Below are positions 15,813 to 23,977 of a stretch of DNA of 64,000 nt, piece after piece. Below the pieces are notes generated by a model. That model did no database searches and was not told the DNA's origin. It saw only the letters and a program-made list of their open reading frames with translations. Every line of letters begins with the position of its first letter. Position 1 is the stretch's first letter. This DNA comes from JARKQH01 sp964631605 (lineage in GTDB: Bacteria > Verrucomicrobiota > Verrucomicrobiia > Limisphaerales > UBA8199), in NCBI GenBank assembly GCA_964631605.1, contig CAZVYG010000010.1:1-64000 (forward strand), given 5' to 3'. Made by a program: the position numbers and the translations under genes.

Positions 15813-16580
15813 ATGATACATTCCACGGCGATTATTCATCCGGGAGCGCAAATCGGCCCGGACTGTGAAATCGGCCCCTACTGCGTGATCGGCGAGCACG
15901 TGGTGCTGGGGGCCCGCTGCCGGCTTTACTCGCACGTGGTCATTGACGGACACACCGTCCTGGGCGAGGGGAACGAGATCTTTCCCTTTGCCAGCATCGG
16001 GCTCAAGACCCAGGATTTGAAGTGGCAGGGCGGGGTGACCCGCACGGAAATTGGCGACTACAACACCTTTCGCGAGTCGGTCACCGTGCACAGCGCGACC
16101 GGGGATGGGGAAGTCACGCGGGTGGGCTCGCATAATCACATTCTGGCCTACAGCCACTTGGCGCACAATGTGACGGTGGGAAGTCACGTCATCATGTCCA
16201 ATGTGGCGACGCTGGCCGGACACGTGGTCGTCGAGGATTACGCGGTGGTCGGGGGATTGGCTGCGGTGCATCAGTTCTGCCGCATCGGCAAAATGTCCAT
16301 CATTGGCGGCTGTTCGAAAGTGGTGCAGGATGTGCCCCCCTTCATGCTGGCGGACGGGAACCCGGCCGAAACGCGGACGGTGAACAAAGTGGGGATGGAA
16401 CGGAACGGGGTGTCTGAGGAGGCACAGGCGGCGTTGCGGCAGGCGTACAAGATACTTTTCCGCGAGGGGCTCACCATCAAGAACGCCCTGGCCCGCATTG
16501 AAGCCGAGCTGCCCCGGCTGCCGGAAGTGCAACACCTGGTGGGATTTGTCCAAACCAGCCAGCGCGGAATCTGCAAGTGA
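15813..16580 (+). CDS. lpxA: Acyl-ACP--UDP-N-acetylglucosamine O-acyltransferase
   Basis: The 255-residue trimeric cytoplasmic enzyme that adds the 3-hydroxyacyl chain to UDP-GlcNAc, the first step of lipid A synthesis. The left-handed beta-helix hexapeptide repeats are clear from IHSTAIIHPGAQIG onward. The catalytic His is in HNHILAYSHLAHNVTVG. GGCSKVVQDVPPFMLADGNPA and the C-terminal helical domain (EEAQAALRQAYKILF) are typical. GAAAGGAAAGG precedes the ATG. It lies 31 nt after lpxC-fabZ, so the lipid A genes form an operon. Confidence 0.96.
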   Translation: MIHSTAIIHPGAQIGPDCEIGPYCVIGEHVVLGARCRLYSHVVIDGHTVLGEGNEIFPFASIGLKTQDLKWQGGVTRTEIGDYNTFRESVTVHSATGDGEVTRVGSHNHILAYSHLAHNVTVGSHVIMSNVATLAGHVVVEDYAVVGGLAAVHQFCRIGKMSIIGGCSKVVQDVPPFMLADGNPAETRTVNKVGMERNGVSEEAQAALRQAYKILFREGLTIKNALARIEAELPRLPEVQHLVGFVQTSQRGICK

Positions 16581-16663
16581 GCCAGGTGCGCATCAGGCGG
16601 AGAACCGCCGAGGATTGGACGCCCGCCGCAAATGTCCGCGTGGATCGTTTGCATCATTGACTC

Positions 16664-17407
16664 ATGAGCGAGGAACGGCCAGCCCTGACGCCGGCGACGC
16701 TGTACTTGGTGGCGACCCCGATCGGCAACCTCGAGGACATCACTTTCCGCGCCCTGCGCGTCTTGCGGGAAGCGGACGTGGTGGCGGCCGAGGACACGCG
16801 GCGAACAGGGCTCTTGCTGAAGCATTTTGGCCTCTCCAGGCCGATGATCAGCTATTTCCAGTTCAACGAAGCGCGCCGGACGGAGGAGGTCCTGCAGCGG
16901 CTTGGGCGGGGGGAGAAGGTGGCGCTGGTGAGCGATGCGGGCAGCCCGGGCATCAGTGATCCCGGCGAGCGCGTGGTGCGGGCCGCGATCGCGGCGGGTT
17001 ACCGGGTCGAGCCGGTGCCGGGGCCATGCGCGCTGGTGGCCGCGTTGACCGCAAGCGGGTTAAGTGCGGAGGAATTTCACTTTGTTGGTTTTCTACCGCA
17101 TAAATCCGGACAACGCCGACGCCTGCTGGACCGGCTCAACCACATGCCCGGCACTCTGGTGCTCTACGAGTCTCCTTACCGCATCGAGAAACTGCTGGGA
17201 GAGCTGGCTGAGTGTTTCCCCGACCGAACCGTTGTCCTGGCACGCGAATTGACCAAGAAGTTCGAGGAGTTTCTGCGCGGCAAACCAGCCGAGCTGCGGC
17301 GGAAACTCGAAGAACGTTCGCTCAAGGGCGAATTCGTTGTGCTGATCGGCCCCGCAGAGAAAGGGGAGCCGGAAAGTGCCGCGGCAGGCGAGCCATCCCG
17401 GGGGTGA
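16664..17407 (+). CDS. rsmI: 16S rRNA (cytidine(1402)-2'-O)-methyltransferase
   Basis: A 247-residue SAM enzyme that 2'-O-methylates C1402 in the ribosomal decoding site. It shows the tetrapyrrole-methylase fold with LYLVATPIGNLEDITFRAL, AAEDTRRTGLLLKHF, ALVSDAGSPGISDPG and PVPGPCALVAALTASGL, then FVGFLPHK and YESPYRIEKLL, all diagnostic of RsmI. Length is slightly short but complete through EFVVLIG. It follows lpxA by 83 nt and precedes aroB on the same strand. Confidence 0.95.
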   Translation: MSEERPALTPATLYLVATPIGNLEDITFRALRVLREADVVAAEDTRRTGLLLKHFGLSRPMISYFQFNEARRTEEVLQRLGRGEKVALVSDAGSPGISDPGERVVRAAIAAGYRVEPVPGPCALVAALTASGLSAEEFHFVGFLPHKSGQRRRLLDRLNHMPGTLVLYESPYRIEKLLGELAECFPDRTVVLARELTKKFEEFLRGKPAELRRKLEERSLKGEFVVLIGPAEKGEPESAAAGEPSRG

Positions 17408-17534
17408 GGGAAGCGGCGGGCATCCGTAGCGACACGAGCATTCCTGCAGGCGTTTTCGCCGGACGCGCCGTTGTAAATACGAGGCCCGTGCCGGCGCGCA
17501 AATCTTTGACAGCGCGGGCGGGGGACTTATTCTC

Positions 17535-18620
17535 GTGGGCGTGCGTATTGTTAAGGTCCCCCTCAACGACCGCAGTTATGCCATCCAGATTGGACCCGGG
17601 TTGCTGTCCAGGCTTGGGCGCGAGTGTGCGCGACTGGGCTTGGGCCGCCGGTGCGCCATCATCACCGACACAAACGTGGGGCCGCGTTTCGGCCGCCGCG
17701 TGCGTCAGAGCCTGCAGGCCGCCGGCTTCGAGCCGCTGTTGATCACCGTCCCGGCCGGGGAAACGGCCAAGAGCCTGAAGACCGTCCAGCGCTGCTACGA
17801 CCAGTTGGCCGCGCAAAGGCTGGAGCGGAAATCTTTTCTGGTGGCGCTGGGCGGCGGTGTGGTGGGCGACCTGGGTGGATTTGTCGCCGCCACTTACCTC
17901 CGCGGCCTTGCTTTTGTTCAGGTTCCGACCACCCTGCTGGCCCAGGTTGACAGTTCCGTCGGGGGCAAGGTGGGCGTGAATCTTCCCGCCGGCAAGAACC
18001 TCGTGGGCGCCTTTCACCAGCCGCGTCTGGTGGTGTGCGATCTGGATACGCTGCGCACCCTGCCGCTGCGGGAGTTTCGCGCGGGGCTGGCCGAAGTGAT
18101 CAAGTACGGCATCATTTATGATGCCGCCCTGTTCTCCAGACTCGAGCGCGACCTGCCCGCCCTGCTGCGAAGAGCCGCCGGGCCGCTGGCGTCAGTAATC
18201 GCCCGCTGCTGTGAAATCAAAGCCGAGGTTGTCAGCCAGGACGAGACCGAAACCGGCCTGCGGGCCATTCTCAATTTCGGGCACACCATCGGGCACGGAC
18301 TCGAAGCCATCTCCCGTTACGGCAAATACCTGCACGGCGAGGCGATTTCGATCGGGCAGGTTGCCGCCGCGCGGCTCTCCGCCCGGCTGCTGGGCTTGCC
18401 CCAGTCGGAAGCGGCGCGAATTAGAACGCTCTTCGAGCGAGCCGGACTGCCCGTTGAGCTCCAGCTCAACCGTCTTCAACGCGCGCGTTTGCTGGCCGCG
18501 ATGCAACTCGACAAGAAAGTCTCCGGCGGCCAGGTCCGTTTCGTGCTTGCCAAACGCATCGGCAAAGCTGAATACGGCCATGCCGTGCCGGCGGAAATCC
18601 TAAGGGAAGTTCTCAGTTGA
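17535..18620 (+). CDS. aroB: 3-dehydroquinate synthase
   Basis: The second shikimate-pathway enzyme (DAHP to 3-dehydroquinate), using NAD and a divalent metal. At 361 residues it is full length. Motifs: PAGETAKSLKTV, ALGGGVVGDLGGFVAATYLRG, VPTTLLAQVDSSVGGKVGVN and KNLVGAFHQP. Metal ligands lie in AEVIKYGII (Glu), NFGHTIGHGLE (His) and LHGEAISIG (His). The start is GTG at 17535, reading MGVRIVKVPL. The next gene starts 4 nt after the stop, implying co-transcription. Confidence 0.96.
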   Translation: MGVRIVKVPLNDRSYAIQIGPGLLSRLGRECARLGLGRRCAIITDTNVGPRFGRRVRQSLQAAGFEPLLITVPAGETAKSLKTVQRCYDQLAAQRLERKSFLVALGGGVVGDLGGFVAATYLRGLAFVQVPTTLLAQVDSSVGGKVGVNLPAGKNLVGAFHQPRLVVCDLDTLRTLPLREFRAGLAEVIKYGIIYDAALFSRLERDLPALLRRAAGPLASVIARCCEIKAEVVSQDETETGLRAILNFGHTIGHGLEAISRYGKYLHGEAISIGQVAAARLSARLLGLPQSEAARIRTLFERAGLPVELQLNRLQRARLLAAMQLDKKVSGGQVRFVLAKRIGKAEYGHAVPAEILREVLS

Positions 18621-18624
18621 TGCC

Positions 18625-19260
18625 ATGGCTGCAATTAGTGAAACCATTGTTCGGGAGTATTTCGAGCTCCATGAGTTCCTCGTCCGCCAGTTCCGCAAGC
18701 ACGCCGCGCCGGCCGGCCGCGAGGACGACGATCCCGATTTCCTCGTCATTAACCCCAATGTCCAAACCACGGAAACGAAGGTGCCTTTCGTCCTCGGTTC
18801 TGCCGACCTGGACCGCGTATCCCGCGCCGTCGTCGTCATCAAAGCCTGGCACACCGAAGTTTTCTCGCCCTCGTTCTTTGCGCACAGTCCTGCTTTTTTT
18901 CGATTCCTGGAAAAGCGAGCCTTCCTCAACGCCTGTCGCAGCTTCCGGCATCCGGACGGTCGGCTGCCGCTCAAGATTCTGGTGATTTCCTCCCTCCCGC
19001 AGGACGCTTTGGCGCAGCAGCAAAGCGCCGCCATTCTCAAGGCCAGGGGGATTGACGCGGTGCTTTCCTTCCGCACCATGCTCGCGGATCTGGTCGCCCA
19101 CGTTGAACCCAGCCGAAACTACCTCAAGTCGGATTTGCTCCAGATGCTGCGGATTCTGAAACACTATGAGTTTTTCAAAGAGGCGCAAATGGAACTGTTC
19201 CGGCAACGCAAAAGCCGTTCCCGCGCCGCCCGGCTTTCGACTGAGCCGCCGGGTGAATAA
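18625..19260 (+). CDS. Hypothetical protein downstream of aroB (211 aa)
   Basis: I do not recognise this family. The ORF starts 4 nt after the aroB stop and is probably translated from the same mRNA. It is soluble, without signal peptide or membrane segment. Alternating strands and helices (DFLVINPNVQTTETK, RAVVVIKAWHTEVF, KILVISSLPQDAL, then GIDAVLSFRTML) suggest an alpha/beta fold of about 170 residues with a final helix rich in charged residues. The codon pattern matches its neighbours, so it is likely real. A restriction-endonuclease-like fold is conceivable but no catalytic D-ExK triad is convincing. Confidence 0.65.
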   Translation: MAAISETIVREYFELHEFLVRQFRKHAAPAGREDDDPDFLVINPNVQTTETKVPFVLGSADLDRVSRAVVVIKAWHTEVFSPSFFAHSPAFFRFLEKRAFLNACRSFRHPDGRLPLKILVISSLPQDALAQQQSAAILKARGIDAVLSFRTMLADLVAHVEPSRNYLKSDLLQMLRILKHYEFFKEAQMELFRQRKSRSRAARLSTEPPGE

Positions 19261-19446
19261 GCTCTCCGGATCGGTGGCTGGCGAGTGGAGGTGGCCCGCG
19301 CCGCGCCCTGGCCCCCCGTGACAATCCGAAGGCGATGGTGACGCGGGTTCGTCGCAACACGACGAGGCGCAATTCGCTGATATGGCGTTCCCGTCCAACA
19401 CCGCGCGTCGCAGCCAGAGACGCACCGCCGCCAGCGAGGCGCGCCT

Positions 19447-20967
19447 TCAAACCGCGGAGATCAAAGCGGACACCAAACCTTCGATGGTGTGAGGCTTGGC
19501 TTCCACCCGCGGCTTGAGGCCCAGGGCCGCCAACGCTTTGGAGGTTTCAGGGCCGATTGAAGCGATCTGCAGCCGCGGATGTTTGGCCAGGAGCGCCGGA
19601 AGATCGAACCGGGCGTGGAACTGCTCGACCGTCGAGGCGCTGGTGAAAGTCAGCCAATCCGCCCCTTGTTCGACCAGCTTGGCGGCGTCCCCTCCGGGCT
19701 CGCCGGGATCGGGGACGGTGCGGTAGCAGGCAATGTCGTCCACAATCGCCCCGAGGGCCTCGAGCGCGCGTGGGAGCTCCGGATTCGCGACTTCGGCCCG
19801 CAGCAGACAGATTTTGAGGTTTTCGATGCTTTCGAATTTGGCGAAGGCCCGGGCGATGCCCGACGCCAGGGATTCCTCGGGCATGAGGTCCACCTGCAAA
19901 TGCAATTCCTGGAGTTTTCGGGCCGTGCCGGGGCCGATCGCGGCGATGCGGGCTCCTCCGAGATCGCGCATGTCGTGGAATTGCCTGAAGAAGTATTCGA
20001 AAAACTTGGTGACGCCGTTTGGGCTGGTAAACACCAACCAGTCGTAGGAGTTGAGCTCCAGCAGGGCGTCCACGATGCCCTCCCGTCGGGTCGGCGGTTC
20101 GAAGGTGATGGTCGGCACTTCCAGCACCTCCGCGCCCAGTTCGCGCAATTGGCGGGAGAGCTGCGAGGCCTGCTCCCGCGCGCGGGTGACCACCAGCCGC
20201 CGCCCAAACAGCGACCGGCGCTCGAACCAATTGAGTTTCGAGCGGAGCTTGACCACCTCGCCAATCACCGCGACGGTGGGCGGGCCGATCTGGTTGTCGG
20301 CGACCACCCGCCCGATGGTGGCCAGTGTGCCTTCGACCGAGCGCTGGCGATCGGTTGTTCCCCATTGCACCACGGCGACGGGGGTCGAGGGCTCCATCCC
20401 CTCGGCGACCAGCCGTTCGGCGATTTGCCCGATTCGCTGCGTGCCCATCATGATCACCTTGGTTCCGGGCGTTTTGGCCAGGTGCGCCCAATCAATGCTT
20501 GCCGATTCGCGGGCCGGGTCGTCGTGTCCGGTCAGGAGCGTCAGCCGGGAGCAGCAGTCGCGATGAGTGAGCGGCACCCCGGCGTAATTGGGAACGGCCA
20601 CGAAGGACGAAACGCCGGGAACGACTTCGAAGGGGATGCCGGCATCCGCGAGTTGTTCCGCTTCTTCACCGCCGCGGCCGAACACGTAGGGGTCGCCGCC
20701 TTTGAGCCGCACCACCGTTTTGCCTTCGCGGGCTTTGGCGATGAGCACCTGATTCAGCTCCTGCTGCGGAAGGGTGTGGGCCCCCGCGCGTTTCCCGCCG
20801 AAGATGATTTCCGCGGTGCGGGGTGCGAGTCGCAGCAATTGCTCGTTGACCAGCGCGTCGTAAACCACCACGTCGGCGCGGCCCAACAGTTCCGCGCCGC
20901 GCAGGGTCAGCAGCTCCGGGTCGCCGGGGCCCGCTCCCACCAAATAGACCGTGCCTGGGGTTTTCAT
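19447..20967 (-). CDS. cobA-hemD: Fused uroporphyrinogen-III C-methyltransferase (CobA) and uroporphyrinogen-III synthase (HemD)
   Basis: A 506-residue fusion. Residues 1-250 are SUMT: VYLVGAGPGDPELLTLRGAE, VRLKGGDPYVFGRGGEEAE, VPGVSSFVAVPNYAGVPLTHR and MGTQRIGQIAE. SUMT makes precorrin-2 for siroheme and cobalamin. From FGRRLVVTRAREQASQ on it is HemD, which closes hydroxymethylbilane to uro'gen III (TSPNGVTKFFEYFF, IGPGTARKL, FTSASTVEQF, IGPETSKAL). Putting both on one chain channels the branch point. The ATG at 20967 overlaps the hemC stop as ATGA, which decides the start. Confidence 0.95.
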   Translation of the reverse strand: MKTPGTVYLVGAGPGDPELLTLRGAELLGRADVVVYDALVNEQLLRLAPRTAEIIFGGKRAGAHTLPQQELNQVLIAKAREGKTVVRLKGGDPYVFGRGGEEAEQLADAGIPFEVVPGVSSFVAVPNYAGVPLTHRDCCSRLTLLTGHDDPARESASIDWAHLAKTPGTKVIMMGTQRIGQIAERLVAEGMEPSTPVAVVQWGTTDRQRSVEGTLATIGRVVADNQIGPPTVAVIGEVVKLRSKLNWFERRSLFGRRLVVTRAREQASQLSRQLRELGAEVLEVPTITFEPPTRREGIVDALLELNSYDWLVFTSPNGVTKFFEYFFRQFHDMRDLGGARIAAIGPGTARKLQELHLQVDLMPEESLASGIARAFAKFESIENLKICLLRAEVANPELPRALEALGAIVDDIACYRTVPDPGEPGGDAAKLVEQGADWLTFTSASTVEQFHARFDLPALLAKHPRLQIASIGPETSKALAALGLKPRVEAKPHTIEGLVSALISAV

Positions 20968-21959
20968 GCCTTTGCCTTCAATTGGTCCGCCAGCCATTGC
21001 CCGAGTTCCACGGCTTGTGTTCGGGGACGCGAGGCCTGCGCCCGGCGCACGGGTTGGGAGGCAAAGGAGACGGCTTGCATTTGAATGATTTCGCCCTCAA
21101 GCCGGGCAAACGCCGCCACAGGGCTCTGGCAGCCTCCACCCATCGCGGCGAGAAACGCTCGCTCGGCGGTGACGCATTGGGCCGTGGGCTCATGATTGAG
21201 TTCGCGGCAAAGGCCATTCATGCGCTCATCGTCGTCCCGGATCTCGATGCCAATGGCCCCCTGACCGACGCACGGCAGCATTTCGTCGAGCTCGAGAATC
21301 GTGGCCCGCAGTCCCGCCGGCACGTCCTGGCCTTCGATCGCCCCGCCCGGTGAAACCGCGTAACGCAGGCGGGTCATTCCCGCCAGGGCGAGAATCGTGG
21401 CATCCAGCGAATGCTGACCGGCCAGCTTCTGCATGCGGGTCAAGACATTGCCGCGGATGTCCGGTGTTTTCAGTCCCGGGTTGACCGCCAGCAACTGCGC
21501 TCTCCGTCGCGTGCTGCTCGTGGCGACCACCGCGCCGGCCGGAAGGTCCTTGATCCGTGCATGCGGCCCAAAACCGCGCCCCCGGCTGTCGGCACCAGGA
21601 GCCTGGGCATTACGATAAAGCAGCACATCCCGCACATCGGCGCGCTCAGCGACCGCGCCCAGCCGCAGGCCGGGCGGCAAATCCGTCGGCAGGTCCTTCA
21701 GGCTATGAACCGCAAGGTCAGCCTGCCGCTTCAGCAACGCCACTTCGAGCTCTTTGGTGAACAACCCCTTCGGCAGGTTGGCGCCCTCGTGAGCCAGCGC
21801 CGCCGTCTGCAGCTTGTCGCCGGTGGTTTTAATGATCTTCAATTCAAACTCGAGTGTGGGAAAGGCGGTCCGGCATCGGGCCAGAACCAGGTTGGCTTGG
21901 GCCAACGCCAGCGCGCTTCCGCGAGAGGCAATACAAATCGGATGTCTGGCGGCGGTCAT
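20964..21959 (-). CDS. hemC: Hydroxymethylbilane synthase (porphobilinogen deaminase)
   Basis: A 331-residue enzyme that polymerises four porphobilinogens on a dipyrromethane cofactor. Motifs: IASRGSALALAQANLV, LFTKELEVALL, DLAVHSLKDLPTDLPPG (catalytic Asp in the HSLKDLPT motif), ATSSTRRRAQLLAVNP and RGNVLTRMQKL. The cofactor-binding Cys is in GGGCQSPVA. The ATG at 21959 overlaps the hemA stop (ATGA) and gives the normal N-terminus; the longer upstream reading is less likely. The small insert around RNAQAPGADSRGRG looks lineage-specific. Confidence 0.95.
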   Translation of the reverse strand: MTAARHPICIASRGSALALAQANLVLARCRTAFPTLEFELKIIKTTGDKLQTAALAHEGANLPKGLFTKELEVALLKRQADLAVHSLKDLPTDLPPGLRLGAVAERADVRDVLLYRNAQAPGADSRGRGFGPHARIKDLPAGAVVATSSTRRRAQLLAVNPGLKTPDIRGNVLTRMQKLAGQHSLDATILALAGMTRLRYAVSPGGAIEGQDVPAGLRATILELDEMLPCVGQGAIGIEIRDDDERMNGLCRELNHEPTAQCVTAERAFLAAMGGGCQSPVAAFARLEGEIIQMQAVSFASQPVRRAQASRPRTQAVELGQWLADQLKAKA

Positions 21960-23008
21960 GTTGTCGGCCTTTGCTCGATGGTCAAGGGTCTGGGGCCGGC
22001 GGGCGGGCCCCATAGGGTGGCGGCTTTTTCGCGGATGATTTCCTCGCAGCGTGCGATCTCCTGCTGGCGCTGGTGGAGGTAGTCGTCGGCGATGGCCTGC
22101 AAATCGTCAATGTTGTAAAGGTACACGTTCTCCATCAGATTGACCTCCGGCTCGATATCCCGCGGGACCGCAATGTCAATGAGGAACAGCGGACGATTGC
22201 GGCGCAGCCGCATCAGCGGCTCCAGCCGGGTGCGGTCGAGAACATAGTGAGGCGCCGAGGTGCTGCTGATGACGATATCCACGACGGCAAATTCGCCGGT
22301 CCACTCCTCGAAGGGGATGGCCCGTCCGCCCAGGGCCGCCGCCAGCGCGACGGCCTTGTCATGCGAGCGGTTCGTCACCAGAATGGCGGCCGCGCCCCGC
22401 GAGAGCAGCGCTCGCGCGGTTTTCTCGCTGGTGTCCCCCGCTCCGATGACCAGCACGGTTTTCTGATGGAGGGTGGAAAAGATTTTTTCGGCCAGCTCAA
22501 CTGCGACCGAACCCACCGAGACGCTGCCGCGCTGGATGTTGGTTTCGGTGCGGATTTGTTTGGCGACATTGAAGGCGCGCTGGAAGGCCTTGTTGAGCCG
22601 GCTGCCGGTGTGGCCGTTCTTGAGGGCCAGGTCGTAGGCTTTCTTGAGCTGTCCAAGAATCTCCGTTTCGCCCAGCACCATCGAATCCAGTCAGCAAGCG
22701 ACTTTGAACAGGTGATGCAGGCTTTGCGGTTCGGAGAAGCGATAGAGCTCGCTCGGGACCGGCTCGCGGTATTGACGGGAATCCAACAACCACGCCTGCA
22801 GTCCGTTGAACGCGTGCCGGGGATCCAGGGAGGTGGCAGCGTAGATTTCGACCCGGTTGCACGTGGACAGGATCACGGCTTCCTCGGCGGTCCCACTCTT
22901 TCGAAGCGAATCCAGCGCCTCGGGCACTGCCGTTTCCGGGAAGGCAAAACGCTCCCGCACGGTCACGGGGGAGGAATGATGACTCAAGCCGAGAACGATA
23001 ATGGGCAT
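21956..23008 (-). pseudogene. hemA: Glutamyl-tRNA reductase with an in-frame UGA and no dimerisation domain
   Basis: HemA reduces glutamyl-tRNA to glutamate-1-semialdehyde for heme synthesis. The N-terminal domain is good: MPIIVLGLSHHSSPVTVRERF, with the catalytic Cys in VILSTCNRVEIY. After LHHLFKVAC the frame meets TGA (22691-22693), then continues without shift as LDSMVLGETEILGQLKKAY. The TGA replaces the glycine of the usual A-x-G-L-D-S motif; GGA to TGA is one base. The NADPH domain (VLVIGAGDTSEKTARAL, ILVTNRSHDKA) is intact. The protein stops after EEIIREKAATLW, so the usual ~85-residue C-terminal dimerisation domain is missing. Translational coupling to hemC (ATGA) is kept. It could be a sequence error, a recent nonsense mutation or read-through. 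Confidence 0.8.
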
Positions 23009-23071
23009 CTCAAGAACCGGGGCATCCGGCAAGGCGCGAGACGGAAGTCAGGGCGGTGAGTGGCGGGGCGG

Positions 23072-23899
23072 TCATGGGTTGTGAAGCGGTGACAGCGCGT
23101 TGGTTCCCCAAAACGTCAAGAGCACGAAAGCGAAACTGCCAACGGCGCCCAGGGCGAACCGCCTGCCGGTTTGGTCGAAGGCCCACCGCATCAGAATGAG
23201 GCCAAGATAAATCAGCCAGACCAGGGCGGACCAGATCACTTTGGGGTCCGTTCGAAACGCGTGGGGATGCGCAAGCTGGCTCAGGCCAAGGGCGCCAATC
23301 GCCAAACCGACGGTGAGCAGTCCGAACCCGGCCACCAGCAGACGCCCCACCACCAACTCGAGGCGTTGTATCGGAGGCAACAACGAAAAGACCGCCTGCA
23401 ACTTGTGGAACTTGAGGTTTCGCTCCTGAGTCAGGTACATCAAGGCGGCCACCGCGCTCAAACCGAAGCACCCGTAAGCCAGAGACAACAACGCCGCGTG
23501 CAGACTCGTATAAAGCTTCGGCACTTCCGGCCGCGCGGCCTGCACGGTGTCCAGCCCCGGCATCAGCGCAAAGACTCCCACCGCAAAAAGGACGGGCGAA
23601 GCAAACGCCCCCAGGAACCGCACCCGCCTCCAGAGCCCGATCACCAGGTAAACCGCGACGATGGTCCAGGTCGAAAAGATGGTCGCCTCGTAAAGGTTCG
23701 ACACGGGGCAATGGTTGAGCCGATAGCCGCGCAGGAACATGGCTGCCGTGTGAAATCCAAACGCAAGCAGCAGCAGGCAATAAACGACTCGATTATGATG
23801 GCGAAACCCCTGGCGCCACAAAAAAACAGAATAAATCATGCTGACGCCGTAAACGATGACGGCCAGCATGAACACATGGCGCTCGGTGAACCAGTCCAC
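23072..23899 (-). CDS. CcsA/HemX-type cytochrome c assembly membrane protein
   Basis: A 275-residue protein with about eight transmembrane helices. It resembles the CcsA/CcmC/HemX superfamily: conserved His in LLAFGFHTAAMFLRGYRL and in KLYTSLHAALLSLAYGCFG, and a late TDPKVIWSALVWLIYLGLIL that recalls the CcsA WxxDP-x-W segment. CcsA proteins carry heme to apocytochrome c. HemX homologues next to hemA can influence HemA levels. The position directly upstream of hemA (64 nt) fits either role. With at least seven c-type heme motifs in the ACIII operon, a cytochrome-maturation role is plausible but not proven. Confidence 0.78.
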   Translation of the reverse strand: MDWFTERHVFMLAVIVYGVSMIYSVFLWRQGFRHHNRVVYCLLLLAFGFHTAAMFLRGYRLNHCPVSNLYEATIFSTWTIVAVYLVIGLWRRVRFLGAFASPVLFAVGVFALMPGLDTVQAARPEVPKLYTSLHAALLSLAYGCFGLSAVAALMYLTQERNLKFHKLQAVFSLLPPIQRLELVVGRLLVAGFGLLTVGLAIGALGLSQLAHPHAFRTDPKVIWSALVWLIYLGLILMRWAFDQTGRRFALGAVGSFAFVLLTFWGTNALSPLHNP

Positions 23900-23977
23900 A
23901 GTTTCAAAATTAGCCCGGCGCAGTGGCTGTGCAAGCGGTAAGTGCGCGGCCGGCAGCCAGAGGCTCGGCGGGACCCC

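Noticed and set aside
22691..22693. Genome-wide recoding of UGA as glycine (as in Gracilibacteria) to explain hemA
   Set aside because: Many intact genes here end in TGA at the expected place (hemC-cobA, act and cco junctions), so UGA is a normal stop.
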